The notes under the pieces were generated by a model that was not told where the DNA came from, did not search any database, and worked only from the letters and a program-made list of their open reading frames with translations. From positions 3,729,922 to 3,793,921 of the forward strand of contig NZ_CP048289.1 in assembly GCF_014084105.1 (NCBI RefSeq): 64,000 nt of DNA. Reading direction: 5' to 3'. Below are positions 35,081-47,746 of this stretch, one piece after another; positions within the stretch are counted from its first letter, which is position 1; every line of letters starts with the position of its first letter. Source of the stretch: Streptacidiphilus sp. P02-A3a. GTDB lineage: Bacteria > Actinomycetota > Actinomycetes > Streptomycetales > Streptomycetaceae. The position numbers and the translations under genes were made by a program.

Positions 35081-36852
35081 TGCCCGGCGGCACCACGCCT
35101 CCGACCTCGCCCCCTCCTCCGACCGGCGGCAGTCTCGGCTCGAACGTGATCGTGATCAGCCCGAGCGAGTCGGTGAGCACGATCGCCAGCACCCTGAACG
35201 CGCTCGGCACTCAGCAGAACCCGAACCAGTTCGGTACGCAACGCTACGAGATCCTGTTCCAGCCCGGAACCTACGGCTCCGCCGCCAATCCGCTGGACTT
35301 CCAGGTCGGCTACTACGAGAGCGTCGAGGGCCTCGGACAGAACCCGGGCCAGGTCGTGATCAACGGCACGATCGACTCCTGGAACCAGTGCACCAACGGC
35401 GACCAGAGCGAGTGCTACGCCACGGACAACTTCTGGCGGTCGGTCTCGAACCTGACGATCAACGTCACCGGTCTGACCGGCTGCTTCGCCGGTGAGGACG
35501 TCTGGGCCGTCTCGCAGGCCGCCCCGATGCGCCGGGTGGAGATCAACGGCAACGTGACCCTGATGGACTACTGCGACGGCTCGCCGGACTGGGCCAGCGG
35601 CGGGTTCATCGCCGACTCCGAACTCAACGGCACCGTCCAGAACGGCTCCCAGCAGCAGTTCCTCGTGCGCAACACGAAGATCGGCAGTTGGAGCAACGGC
35701 GTGTGGAACCAGGTGTTCTCCGGCGACCCCGGTGCCCCGGCGCAGAGCTTCGGCTCGACCCCGGTGGGCTCCGGTGGACCCCAGCCGTACACCACCCTGG
35801 CCACCTCCCCGGTGACCGAGGAGGAGCCCTACCTGTACACCGACTCCTCGGGGAACTACAACGTGTTCGTCCCCTCGGTGCAGACCAACTCCAGCGGTGC
35901 GAGCTGGGCCAACGGGAACACCCCCGGCACCTCGCTGCCGCTGAGCACGTTCTACGTCGTCAACGCGTCCAGCACGATCGCCCAGATCAACGCGGCGCTG
36001 GCGGCGGGCGACAACCTGCTGTTCACCCCCGGGGTCTACAGCTACAACCAGACGATCAACGTCACCAAGGCCGACACCAAGATCCTCGGCCTCGGCTTCG
36101 CGACGCTGATCCCCACCGCCGGGCAGACCACCATCAACGTGGCCGACGTCGGCGGGGTCAACATCTCCGACCTGATCCTGGACGCCGGAACCGCCAACTC
36201 CCCGACCCTGCTCACCATCGGCACCCAGGGCTCGACCGTGAGCCACGCCAGTGACCCGGTCAGCGTGGACGACGTCTTCCTGCGCGTCGGCGGGGCAGCG
36301 GCCGGTTCGGTGACCGACGCGTTCATCGACAACAGCAACAACTCGATCCTCGACGACGTCTGGTCCTGGCGCGCCGACCACGGCACGGGCAGCGGCTCCT
36401 GGACCTCGGACACCGCGGCGACGGGCCTGACCGTCAACGGCAACAACGTCACCGCCTACGGCCTGGCCGTCGAGCACTACCAGCAGTACGAGACCGTCTG
36501 GAACGGCCAGGGCGGCACCGTCGTCTTCTTCCAGAACGAGAACCCGTACGACGTGCCCAACCAGGCGTCCTGGATGGCCAGCCCCACCCAGGACGGCTAC
36601 CCGGCGTTCTACCTGCCCAACAGTGTCACCAGCTTCAACGGCTACGGCATGGGCAGCTACTCCAACTTCGACGCCGGCGTGCCCATCGAGAACGCGGAGG
36701 CATTCCAGGCACCCGACACCCCGGGCGTCGCCTTCCACGACCTGCTGACCGTATGGCTCAGCAACGAGGGGGGCATCCAGTCCGTGATCAACGGAACCGG
36801 AGCCGCCGTCAACTCGAACAACGCCGGACCGGTCAACCTGCCCAACTACTGA
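34582..36852 (+). CDS. Secreted right-handed beta-helix protein with N-terminal ricin-B domain
   Basis: 756 residues. Signal peptide 1-42, ricin-B domain 43-168, Pro/Thr linker (170-183), then about 570 residues resembling a family often mislabelled 'adenylyl cyclase' or 'coagulation factor 5/8 type' in Streptomyces. Recognisable stretches are RYEILFQPGTYGSAANPLDF, QAAPMRRVEINGNVTL and DNLLFTPGVYSYNQTINV. Short turns with regular INV/ISDLILD strands suggest a parallel beta-helix like pectate lyases and GH55-type glucanases. No catalytic residues can be assigned. Role inferred from its neighbours: polysaccharide binding or cleavage. Its first 170 residues are almost the same as those of the downstream GH18 protein. 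Confidence 0.75.
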   Translation: MQWRRTIGRRVRHRMGALVGAVVLVAATLGFVGALATTAEAATSGAITGYQGLCLDDFAGSSADGTIVDLYGCNNTPAQQWTVASNNTLQINGKCLDITGASTADGALVELWDCNGGGNQVWQQGANNTLVNPASGKCLDDPGFSTTNGTQLDIWDCNGGANQAWNLPGGTTPPTSPPPPTGGSLGSNVIVISPSESVSTIASTLNALGTQQNPNQFGTQRYEILFQPGTYGSAANPLDFQVGYYESVEGLGQNPGQVVINGTIDSWNQCTNGDQSECYATDNFWRSVSNLTINVTGLTGCFAGEDVWAVSQAAPMRRVEINGNVTLMDYCDGSPDWASGGFIADSELNGTVQNGSQQQFLVRNTKIGSWSNGVWNQVFSGDPGAPAQSFGSTPVGSGGPQPYTTLATSPVTEEEPYLYTDSSGNYNVFVPSVQTNSSGASWANGNTPGTSLPLSTFYVVNASSTIAQINAALAAGDNLLFTPGVYSYNQTINVTKADTKILGLGFATLIPTAGQTTINVADVGGVNISDLILDAGTANSPTLLTIGTQGSTVSHASDPVSVDDVFLRVGGAAAGSVTDAFIDNSNNSILDDVWSWRADHGTGSGSWTSDTAATGLTVNGNNVTAYGLAVEHYQQYETVWNGQGGTVVFFQNENPYDVPNQASWMASPTQDGYPAFYLPNSVTSFNGYGMGSYSNFDAGVPIENAEAFQAPDTPGVAFHDLLTVWLSNEGGIQSVINGTGAAVNSNNAGPVNLPNY

Positions 36853-36912
36853 CCCCATCCACCCGGTAGCAAGGCCGGGCCCCTGCCCAACCGTCGCACG
36901 ACACCGAACACC

Positions 36913-36946
36913 CCGGTCCGCAGGTCGTCCAAGACCTGCGGACCGG
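36913..36946 (+). terminator. Terminator of beta-helix protein gene
   Basis: CCGGTCCGCAGGTC (36913-36926) pairs exactly with GACCTGCGGACCGG (36933-36946) across a 6-nt loop, about 60 bp after the stop. Confidence 0.8.
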
Positions 36947-37049
36947 CCGGTCGCCGCTGGGCTCCGCATGTCCAGCAGCGGGAGCGACCGGTCCGCATCC
37001 CATGACCGTTCCGCACCGCCCCCGGTGCTGGATCTGACGGAAAACCGAT

Positions 37050-37562
37050 ATTGAGGACTCGCCATGCAATGGAGAAGAACGATGGGCCGCCGCGTGCGGC
37101 GTCGACTGGGTGCGCTCGTGGGGGCGGTGGTCCTGGTCGCCGCCACTTTGGGGTTCGTGGGCGCCTTGGCCACGACCGCCGAGGCCGCCACGTCCGGGGC
37201 GATCACCGGGTACCAGGGTCTGTGCCTGGACGACTTCGCCGGTAGCAGCGCGGATGGCACCATCGTCGACCTGTACGGCTGCAACAACACCCCGGCCCAG
37301 CAGTGGACCGTGGCCAGTAATAACACGTTGCAGATCAACGGCAAGTGCCTGGACATCACCGGCGCGTCCACCGCTGACGGGGCGCTGGTGGAGTTGTGGG
37401 ACTGCAACGGCGGCGGGAACCAGGTCTGGCAGCAGGGCGCCAACAACACCCTGGTCAACCCGGCCTCCGGCAAATGCCTGGACGACCCCGGGTTCAGCAC
37501 CGCCAACGGCACCCAGCTCGACATCTGGGACTGCAACAACGGAGCCAACCAGCAGTGGAACC
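37050..37562 (+). repeat. Duplicated 5' leader/lectin block, copy 2
   Basis: Near-identical to 34568-35080 (offset 2482 bp), including the ribosome-binding region and signal peptide. Confidence 0.88.
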
Positions 37563-38530
37563 TGCCCGGCGGCAGCACGCCGGTGAGCGGACTGCTCTTC
37601 AGCCCGTACAAGGACGTCACCATCAACATGAACTGGAACACCTACCAGATGCAGTCGGCCGCGTCCGGGTCGGTCCTGCCGGTCGTGGGTTCCGGGAGCC
37701 TGGTGTCGCAGTACATCCCGAAGCTGCCCGCGCTCACGCTCGCGTTCGCCACCGGCTCCTGCGGCAGTGAGACCTGGGGAGGCGTCTCGGGTGCCAACTT
37801 CGCCGCGGAGAACGTGCCCCAGCTCCACGCCGCCAACCTGAACTACGTGGTGTCGACCGGCGGTGCGGCCGGAACCTTCACCTGCACCTCGACGGCCGGC
37901 ATGGAGTCCTTCATCGCCCGCTACGCCAGCCCGAACCTGGTCGGCATCGACTTCGACATCGAGGGCGGCCAGAGCGAGTCGGACATCTCGAACCTGGTCG
38001 CCGCCGCCGCGGGAGCGCAGTCCCAGTACCCGAACCTGCAGTTCTCCTTCACGCTCGCCACGCTGGGCGCGTCCGACGGCAGCTACGGCGGAGTGAACTC
38101 GCTCGGCAACGAGGTCGTCCAGGCGGTGCGCGGCTCCAGCCTGAGCAAGTACGTCATCAACCTGATGACCATGGACTTCGGCAACGCGTCCAGCAGCGTG
38201 TGCGTCGTCTCCTCCGGCAGCTGCGAGATGGCGCAGTCGTCGATCCAGGCGGTGCAGAACCTCGAACACACCTATGGGATCCCGGCGAGCAAGATCGCCG
38301 TCACCCCGATGATCGGCATGAACGACGCCACCAGTGAGACCTTCACCGCCGCGGACGTGAACACGCTGTCGTCCTACGCGGTCAGCAACGGCCTGGCCGG
38401 GCTGCACTTCTGGTCGCTGGACCGGGACACGCCCTGCTCCGACTCGTACGCGTCCCCCACCTGCAACTCCCTCTCCAGCACGACCCCGCTGGAGTACACC
38501 GACAAGTTCCTGAGCGCCCTCGGGGACTGA
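37064..38530 (+). CDS. GH18 chitinase-like enzyme with N-terminal ricin-B lectin domain
   Basis: 488 residues. Signal peptide 1-42, ricin-B domain 43-168 (QQW, QVW, QQW), short Gly/Ser/Thr linker, GH18 barrel about 175-486. The catalytic motif is LVGIDFDIEGG, with catalytic Glu300 and Asp296/Asp298; the first Asp of DxxDxDxE is replaced by Val. VINLMTMDFG supplies the MxxD strand seen in this subfamily. It is only distantly like the GH18 gene at 30450 and has its lectin at the opposite end. Its leader and lectin were duplicated together with those of the beta-helix gene upstream. A terminator follows. Confidence 0.87.
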   Translation: MQWRRTMGRRVRRRLGALVGAVVLVAATLGFVGALATTAEAATSGAITGYQGLCLDDFAGSSADGTIVDLYGCNNTPAQQWTVASNNTLQINGKCLDITGASTADGALVELWDCNGGGNQVWQQGANNTLVNPASGKCLDDPGFSTANGTQLDIWDCNNGANQQWNLPGGSTPVSGLLFSPYKDVTINMNWNTYQMQSAASGSVLPVVGSGSLVSQYIPKLPALTLAFATGSCGSETWGGVSGANFAAENVPQLHAANLNYVVSTGGAAGTFTCTSTAGMESFIARYASPNLVGIDFDIEGGQSESDISNLVAAAAGAQSQYPNLQFSFTLATLGASDGSYGGVNSLGNEVVQAVRGSSLSKYVINLMTMDFGNASSSVCVVSSGSCEMAQSSIQAVQNLEHTYGIPASKIAVTPMIGMNDATSETFTAADVNTLSSYAVSNGLAGLHFWSLDRDTPCSDSYASPTCNSLSSTTPLEYTDKFLSALGD

Positions 38531-38545
38531 CGAACAACACAGACT

Positions 38546-38575
38546 GGGCCGCGCACGAGGCACCGTGCGCGGCCC
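38546..38575 (+). terminator. Terminator of second GH18 gene
   Basis: GGGCCGCGCAC (38546-38556) and GTGCGCGGCCC (38565-38575) form an 11-bp perfect stem, 8-nt loop, 15 bp after the stop. Confidence 0.78.
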
Positions 38576-38825
38576 GCCTGTTCACCGGGGAACGGGCTCG
38601 GCCCAAGGCGGCAGGGTCTCTTCACCGAGCGGGGGGCGAATCTCGTCGCGCACCTGTGGAAGCTCGCCCGACCACGATTGTCGTCCTGGCCGAGCGGTAC
38701 TCGGGTGCCCCTGCGGACGGGACCGACTCCTGACGCCCTGCCGCTGATCGGCGTCCGTGAGGTCAGAGGGATGCCTCGGCCGCCTGTGCGGACGATCTCC
38801 GGCGTTCCCGAACCGGTTCCACCGG

Positions 38826-39032
38826 TCAGCCGTTCGGGTGGCTCTGGTCGGAGAAGGTCAGGCCCCCGGCCGCCAGGGCGCGTCGGGCCGGGGCCCGTTG
38901 CTCGGCCGCCTGCGTCGGGGGTGCCTGGAAGACGGCACGGTCCACGGGCAGCGGCCGCAGCCGCTCCGGTGTGGTCGCGGGGGCGAGGGGCTGGGAGAAG
39001 GCAGGAAGCCCCAAGGGGCGACGCTCGGTCAT
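38826..39032 (-). CDS. Possible small protein (68 aa), unrecognised
   Basis: ATG 39032 with a purine-rich GGGGAAAGAG upstream opens a 68-residue frame beginning TERRPLGLPAFSQPLAPATT, rich in Pro, Ala and Arg, with no cysteine and no transmembrane segment. It is divergent from the STAS gene. It may be a real small cytosolic protein or a peptide precursor, or chance open frame in GC-rich DNA. The rest of the 38531-39187 gap holds only the GH18 terminator. Confidence 0.28.
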   Translation of the reverse strand: MTERRPLGLPAFSQPLAPATTPERLRPLPVDRAVFQAPPTQAAEQRAPARRALAAGGLTFSDQSHPNG

Positions 39033-39187
39033 AGTTGACTCTTTCCCCAGCACGCCGCCGCCATACCTGGCGCCCCGCCGCTCTCGGCAGTCAATCCTCT
39101 TCGCGGTCCGGCCCGAACGGCTCCAGCGATCCGTTCTAGAGTGTTCCGGTACCCGCCGGGCAGCACCAGGGCAAGGAGAGGCAGCCG

Positions 39188-39559
39188 TTGAGCGATCCCG
39201 CAGGCAGCGAGCTACAGCTGACCATGACCCGTCACGGACGCGGCGCCGTCCTGGCGCTGGTCGGTGACGTCGACTTCGACAGTTCCCCAGCGTTGCTCTC
39301 GGCGGCGCTGGCCGCTGTGGACCAGGGGGTCGTGTACCTGGTGCTGGACTTGGGGGAGCTGGGGTTCTGCGACTCCGCGGGCATGCACGTCTTCGTGTCC
39401 CTGCACCAGCGCCTGACCGCTGTGGGGGGCGCCTTGGCCCTGGCGGCGGTTCCGCAGCAGTTGAGCCAACTGCTGGGCATTGTCGGCCTGGACGCGATAC
39501 TGCCGATCTACCCCACCAGCGCCCAGGCGCTGAGCGCCACCGGCGCGTTCACCGCCTGA
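39188..39559 (+). CDS. STAS-domain anti-sigma factor antagonist
   Basis: 123 residues from TTG 39188, with AGGAGAGG upstream. The whole protein is an STAS domain: AVLALVGDVDFDSSPALLSA, then VLDLGELGFCDSAGMHVFVS, where the Ser of CDSAG is the expected phosphorylation site. Such antagonists release a sigma factor when dephosphorylated. Two SpoIIE-type phosphatases in this window (2692-4443 and 44558-47017) are possible partners. The hybrid kinase lies downstream on the same strand, but 378 bp away. Confidence 0.9.
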   Translation: MSDPAGSELQLTMTRHGRGAVLALVGDVDFDSSPALLSAALAAVDQGVVYLVLDLGELGFCDSAGMHVFVSLHQRLTAVGGALALAAVPQQLSQLLGIVGLDAILPIYPTSAQALSATGAFTA

Positions 39560-39937
39560 CCGGTCCGACAGGGTGACTCGCGCCCGTCCTGACGGGCGGC
39601 ATCGGGTCAGTGGGGCCGATCAGGGCTCGGTGCCGATCCCCTGTCCAGCGGGTGAGATGTCCTCGGGCGGGTCGGACCGGCGGCCGCCACCAGCGCGTGA
39701 ACGGCAGGCGAGTGATGGCTGTCCGTGACGTATCCCCTGCAAGGCGGTGGCTCACGGCCTGTGTTGGGGGCGCGGTCGCCGTAGGCAAAGGGCGCGGGTC
39801 ATGTGGCGCGGAGCGTGGGGTAGCCTCCTGGAGCGGTGCTCTTCGAGCGTCGGCGGGGTCCGAGTGGCTTGGTCGGCACCCCATCCGGACGGGAGCGATG
39901 CCGTCCTTGGAACTGCGTTCTATGGAGGCGATACGCG
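39560..39937. other. Intergenic stretch before the poly-HAMP kinase
   Basis: 378 bp holding the hairpin at 39581-39598 and presumably the promoter of the kinase gene. I see no convincing gene; the open frames crossing it lack recognisable motifs. Confidence 0.45.
39581..39598 (+). terminator. Short hairpin after STAS gene
   Basis: CGCCCGTC (39581-39588) and GACGGGCG (39591-39598) form a compact stem 22 bp after the stop. Confidence 0.5.
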
Positions 39938-44518
<4,581 letters not shown>

Positions 44519-44557
44519 GGCCCCGAGCCGCCGTCATCTCAACCGAGGAGCCACGCC

Positions 44558-47017
44558 GTGCAGAGCTTCCAGCCCGGGGACCGCGGGATCGCACCAAGCC
44601 AGGGGGTTCTGTCTCGGCCAACGGTCTCAGCGAGTGCCGAGCCGACGGCCCCCCGGTATCCGACCGCGGCGCCCGACGAGTCGCAGGCGGGGGCCCTCGG
44701 CCGCCTGGCCGGCACCGTCGAGTGGTTGCGCGCGGAACTGGCGCAGGCGCATGCCCTGTCCGACGGTCGGACGCTGGTCGAACTCGCCACCGGCGTACTG
44801 GTCGAGCGGCTGAGCTGTACTCCGGGGCAAGCGGTACGGCAGCTGGAGGACCTGGCCGAGCAGGCCGGGCTCTCCACCCTGGAACTGGCCGCCGACCTGC
44901 TCAACCAGGCCTCCCGGGACCAGATCGCGGACATCGCAAGGCAGTTCGTCGCGGCGGCTGCCGAACCCGCGGCGCCCTCGGTAGGTCTGCGCCTGCGAAG
45001 CGCCGAGGTCGCCACCCTGACCGCCAGTGATGCCCAGGCAGTGGCCCAGTCGATCCTGGAACACGCGCTGAAACCCCTGGGCGCGAGCGCGGTCGCGCTG
45101 TGGGCCGCCCACGCCGACCAGTCCCTGTCGCTCGTCGGCAGTGCCGGCTTCAACGCCCGGGAACCCTCCCGCTGGCGCCATGTCCCTCCGGGCGTTCCCA
45201 CGCCGGCCCGCCAGGCCCTCAACAACCGTGTCGCGACCAGCTACAGCACCCTCCGCGCCGCCTCGCTGCCCTCCATCGGGCAGCAGGAGCTCAGCGGCGG
45301 CCGTTTGGCGGTGCCCGCCGGCACCGGCGGACGCATCACCGGGGTCCTGGAGATCTGCTGGGCCGGTCCGCTGCCGGAGCAACCGCAGGTGCTGCAAAGG
45401 CAGTTCGAAGTACTGGCGCAGCTCGGTGCGGCCGCGCTCGAACCCCACTCCACTTCGGACACGCGTTCCCCGAGTCGGCCGCAGGACCCCCGCTTCACCG
45501 AACTGCTGGAACTCAGCGACGGGCTCCGCGATCCCTGTCTGGTCCTGCAGCCCCTCCTCGGGCCGGCCGACACGCCGGTGGACTTCAGGATCGCCCACCT
45601 CAACCCGAGTTTCACCGACTTCGCCGGACGTCCACGCAACCTCATCGACGGCACCACCCTGTTGGAGGCGTATCCGCTGTCCGCCGAGCCGGCGGGCCTC
45701 TACGAGAAGGCCGAACACGTCCTGGCCACCGGCGAGCCGTTCCGTGCCGAGCGGATGACCCTGACCGCCCTGGTCGACGGGGTCGCACTGAACACGCAGG
45801 CGGCCGTCAGCATGAGTCGGCAAGGGTCCTGCGTCGTGGTCGTCTGGAGGCTCAGCGAAGGAACGCCGCAGGTGGCCAGGCTGCTTCAGCACGCCCAACG
45901 CCTGGGGAGGATCGGCGGCTTCGAGGAAAACCTCAACCCTCGCGAAACCGCGTGGAGCGACAGCGTCTACGACCTCTACGGGCTCTCGCCGGCGGCTCGG
46001 CCGGTCGCCCTCGACCAACTCGCGGCACATGCCCACCCCGACGACGCGCAGTCCGTCGGACGCTTCCTGCGTACGCTGCTGCACCACCTGCGTCCCGCCT
46101 CCGCCGCCCTGCGGCTGCAACGCGCCGACGGCATCAGCCGCTACATCCGGGTCGTGGCCGAGCCGGTCCTGGACCACGGCGGCCACCTCACCGCCATCCG
46201 CGGCGCCTACCAGGACATCTCGGCCCAGCACTGGACCGAGGTGGCCCTCGCCGCCACCCGTGACCAGCTCGCCCACACCGAACAACACGCCGCCGAACAG
46301 AGTCGGCTCGCTCTCCAACTGCAACACGCCATCATGCCGCCCAGTCGCGGCCCGCTGGAGTTGCACGACCTGCGCGTCGCCGTCCGCTACCGCCCCGCCG
46401 AGACGACCCACAAGGTCGGCGGCGACTGGTACGACGCGGTCACCCTGCCGACCGGACGCGTTCTGCTGTGCGTGGGAGACGTCGCCGGCCACGGAATCAA
46501 GGCCGCCACCGGCATGGTGGCGCTGCGCAACGCTCTGCGCGGCCTGGCCGCCACGGGGGCCGGTCCCGGCCAACTCATGTCCTGGCTCAACACCGTCACC
46601 CACCACCTGACCGACAACGTCACCGCGACCGCGGTCTGCGGCATCTACGACCCGGAAACCCGCCGCCTGCGATGGGCCAGGGCCGGACACCTCCCGCCGG
46701 TACTCCTGCGCGACGGCGGCGCCCTCACCTTCCCCGACGTCCAGGGCATCCTCCTGGGCGCGACAGATCAGGCGCACTACGAGGAGGGCGAGATGCTGCT
46801 GGAGAGCGGAGACGCCATCCTGCTCTACACCGACGGCCTGATCGAGCGCCGGGACTGCTCCGTGCAGGACTCCATCAGCAGACTCCTGGAGACGGCCAGG
46901 TCCGCACCCGCGGTCAGTGACCCGGCCGCCGTCGATCGGCAGCTCGACCACCTCCTGCTGCACAGCCGCGCCGACACCGACGACGACACCTGCCTCATCG
47001 GCGTGAACGTGCGCTGA
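44558..47017 (+). CDS. ANTAR / GAF / PAS / SpoIIE-type phosphatase
   Basis: 819 residues from GTG 44558, with GAGGAG eight bases upstream. An ANTAR-like helical domain (about 60-115; LVELATGVLVERLSCTPGQA) is followed by a GAF domain (about 150-300), two PAS domains (about 315-440 and 455-570) and a SpoIIE PP2C domain (about 610-819; VGGDWYDAVTLPTG, CVGDVAGHGIKA, LLYTDGLIE, DDTCLIGV). ANTAR domains usually bind RNA terminator hairpins, so joining one to a protein phosphatase could tie antitermination to partner-switching. The gene sits 39 bp after the poly-HAMP kinase and likely shares its transcript. No membrane segment. Confidence 0.88.
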   Translation: MQSFQPGDRGIAPSQGVLSRPTVSASAEPTAPRYPTAAPDESQAGALGRLAGTVEWLRAELAQAHALSDGRTLVELATGVLVERLSCTPGQAVRQLEDLAEQAGLSTLELAADLLNQASRDQIADIARQFVAAAAEPAAPSVGLRLRSAEVATLTASDAQAVAQSILEHALKPLGASAVALWAAHADQSLSLVGSAGFNAREPSRWRHVPPGVPTPARQALNNRVATSYSTLRAASLPSIGQQELSGGRLAVPAGTGGRITGVLEICWAGPLPEQPQVLQRQFEVLAQLGAAALEPHSTSDTRSPSRPQDPRFTELLELSDGLRDPCLVLQPLLGPADTPVDFRIAHLNPSFTDFAGRPRNLIDGTTLLEAYPLSAEPAGLYEKAEHVLATGEPFRAERMTLTALVDGVALNTQAAVSMSRQGSCVVVVWRLSEGTPQVARLLQHAQRLGRIGGFEENLNPRETAWSDSVYDLYGLSPAARPVALDQLAAHAHPDDAQSVGRFLRTLLHHLRPASAALRLQRADGISRYIRVVAEPVLDHGGHLTAIRGAYQDISAQHWTEVALAATRDQLAHTEQHAAEQSRLALQLQHAIMPPSRGPLELHDLRVAVRYRPAETTHKVGGDWYDAVTLPTGRVLLCVGDVAGHGIKAATGMVALRNALRGLAATGAGPGQLMSWLNTVTHHLTDNVTATAVCGIYDPETRRLRWARAGHLPPVLLRDGGALTFPDVQGILLGATDQAHYEEGEMLLESGDAILLYTDGLIERRDCSVQDSISRLLETARSAPAVSDPAAVDRQLDHLLLHSRADTDDDTCLIGVNVR

Positions 47018-47096
47018 GCGGCCGACCGGCGAGAGCGGAGGGCCGCCTCCTGGGTGTCGGCCCGGTCGGCGATCCGCGGGACAGGCCGGGAGCGGG

Positions 47097-47279
47097 TCAG
47101 CGGGTCCGCGCCGCGAGGTAGCCGCGCAGGTGGGTGGCGGTCGGGGTGTCGCCGGAGCGGGCGACGTCGTGGGGGACGCCCTCGGCGACGACGCGTCCAC
47201 CGGCAGTTCCGGCGCCCGGCCCGAGGCCGATGATCCAGTCCGCGACCGCGATGGTCCGCAGGTCGTGCTCGACCACGAC
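47097..47279 (-). pseudogene. UvrA-type ABC ATPase, C-terminal fragment
   Basis: The minus strand encodes about 60 residues ending in a stop at 47097-47099: VVVEHDLRTIAVADWIIGLG, PGAGTAGGRVVAEGVPHDVA. This is the end of the second ATPase of UvrA-like proteins (H-loop EHDL, then DxIxDLGPGxGxxGG). The rest of the gene is missing; the upstream side changes abruptly into a P450 fragment on the other strand. A relic, not a functional gene. Confidence 0.75.
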
Positions 47280-47280
47280 C

Positions 47281-47700
47281 GGTTCGATCTGGTCGACGCG
47301 TTGGCCTATCCGCTCCCCATCGTCGTCATCGCCCGACTGCTCGGCGTTCCGGCCGAGGAGCACCGGCTCTTCCAGGAGTGGGCGAGCATCCTGTTCGGTG
47401 GCGACCTACTCGGCGACGCACCGAACTGGGGCGCCGCGTCACCCGGCCCGTGGTCCTCGGCGGACAGGAACTTCCGGCCGATTCCCTGGTGATGGCCCGT
47501 CTCGGTACCGCCAACCGCGATCCGGCCCACTTCCAGGCGCCCGAGGTCTTCGATGTGGGGCGCCACCCCAATCCGCACCTGACCTTCGGCCACGGCATTC
47601 ACTTCTGCTTCGGTGCGCCACTGGCCCGGCTGGAGGCCCGGATCGCCCTGCGTACGCTACAGCAACGCTTCCGCAGCCTGGCGGTCCCCTCCTACCTGGT
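47281..47700 (+). pseudogene. Cytochrome P450 remnant with internal deletion
   Basis: Two P450 pieces in different frames. The first, FDLVDALAYPLPIVVIARLL and PAEEHRLFQEWASILFGGDL (about 47281-47425), is the region before the I-helix. The second (about 47430-47700) is the C-terminus: RRVTRPVVLGGQELPADSLV, NRDPAHFQAPEVFDVGRHPN, and the heme loop FGHGIHFCFGAPLARLEARI. The N-terminal third and the I- to K-helix section are gone. The 5' end abuts the uvrA fragment. A decayed gene. Confidence 0.82.
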
Positions 47701-47746
47701 GCTGACGTACCAGCAGCTGATGCCGCGGCCTCAGCACGCACGGAGA

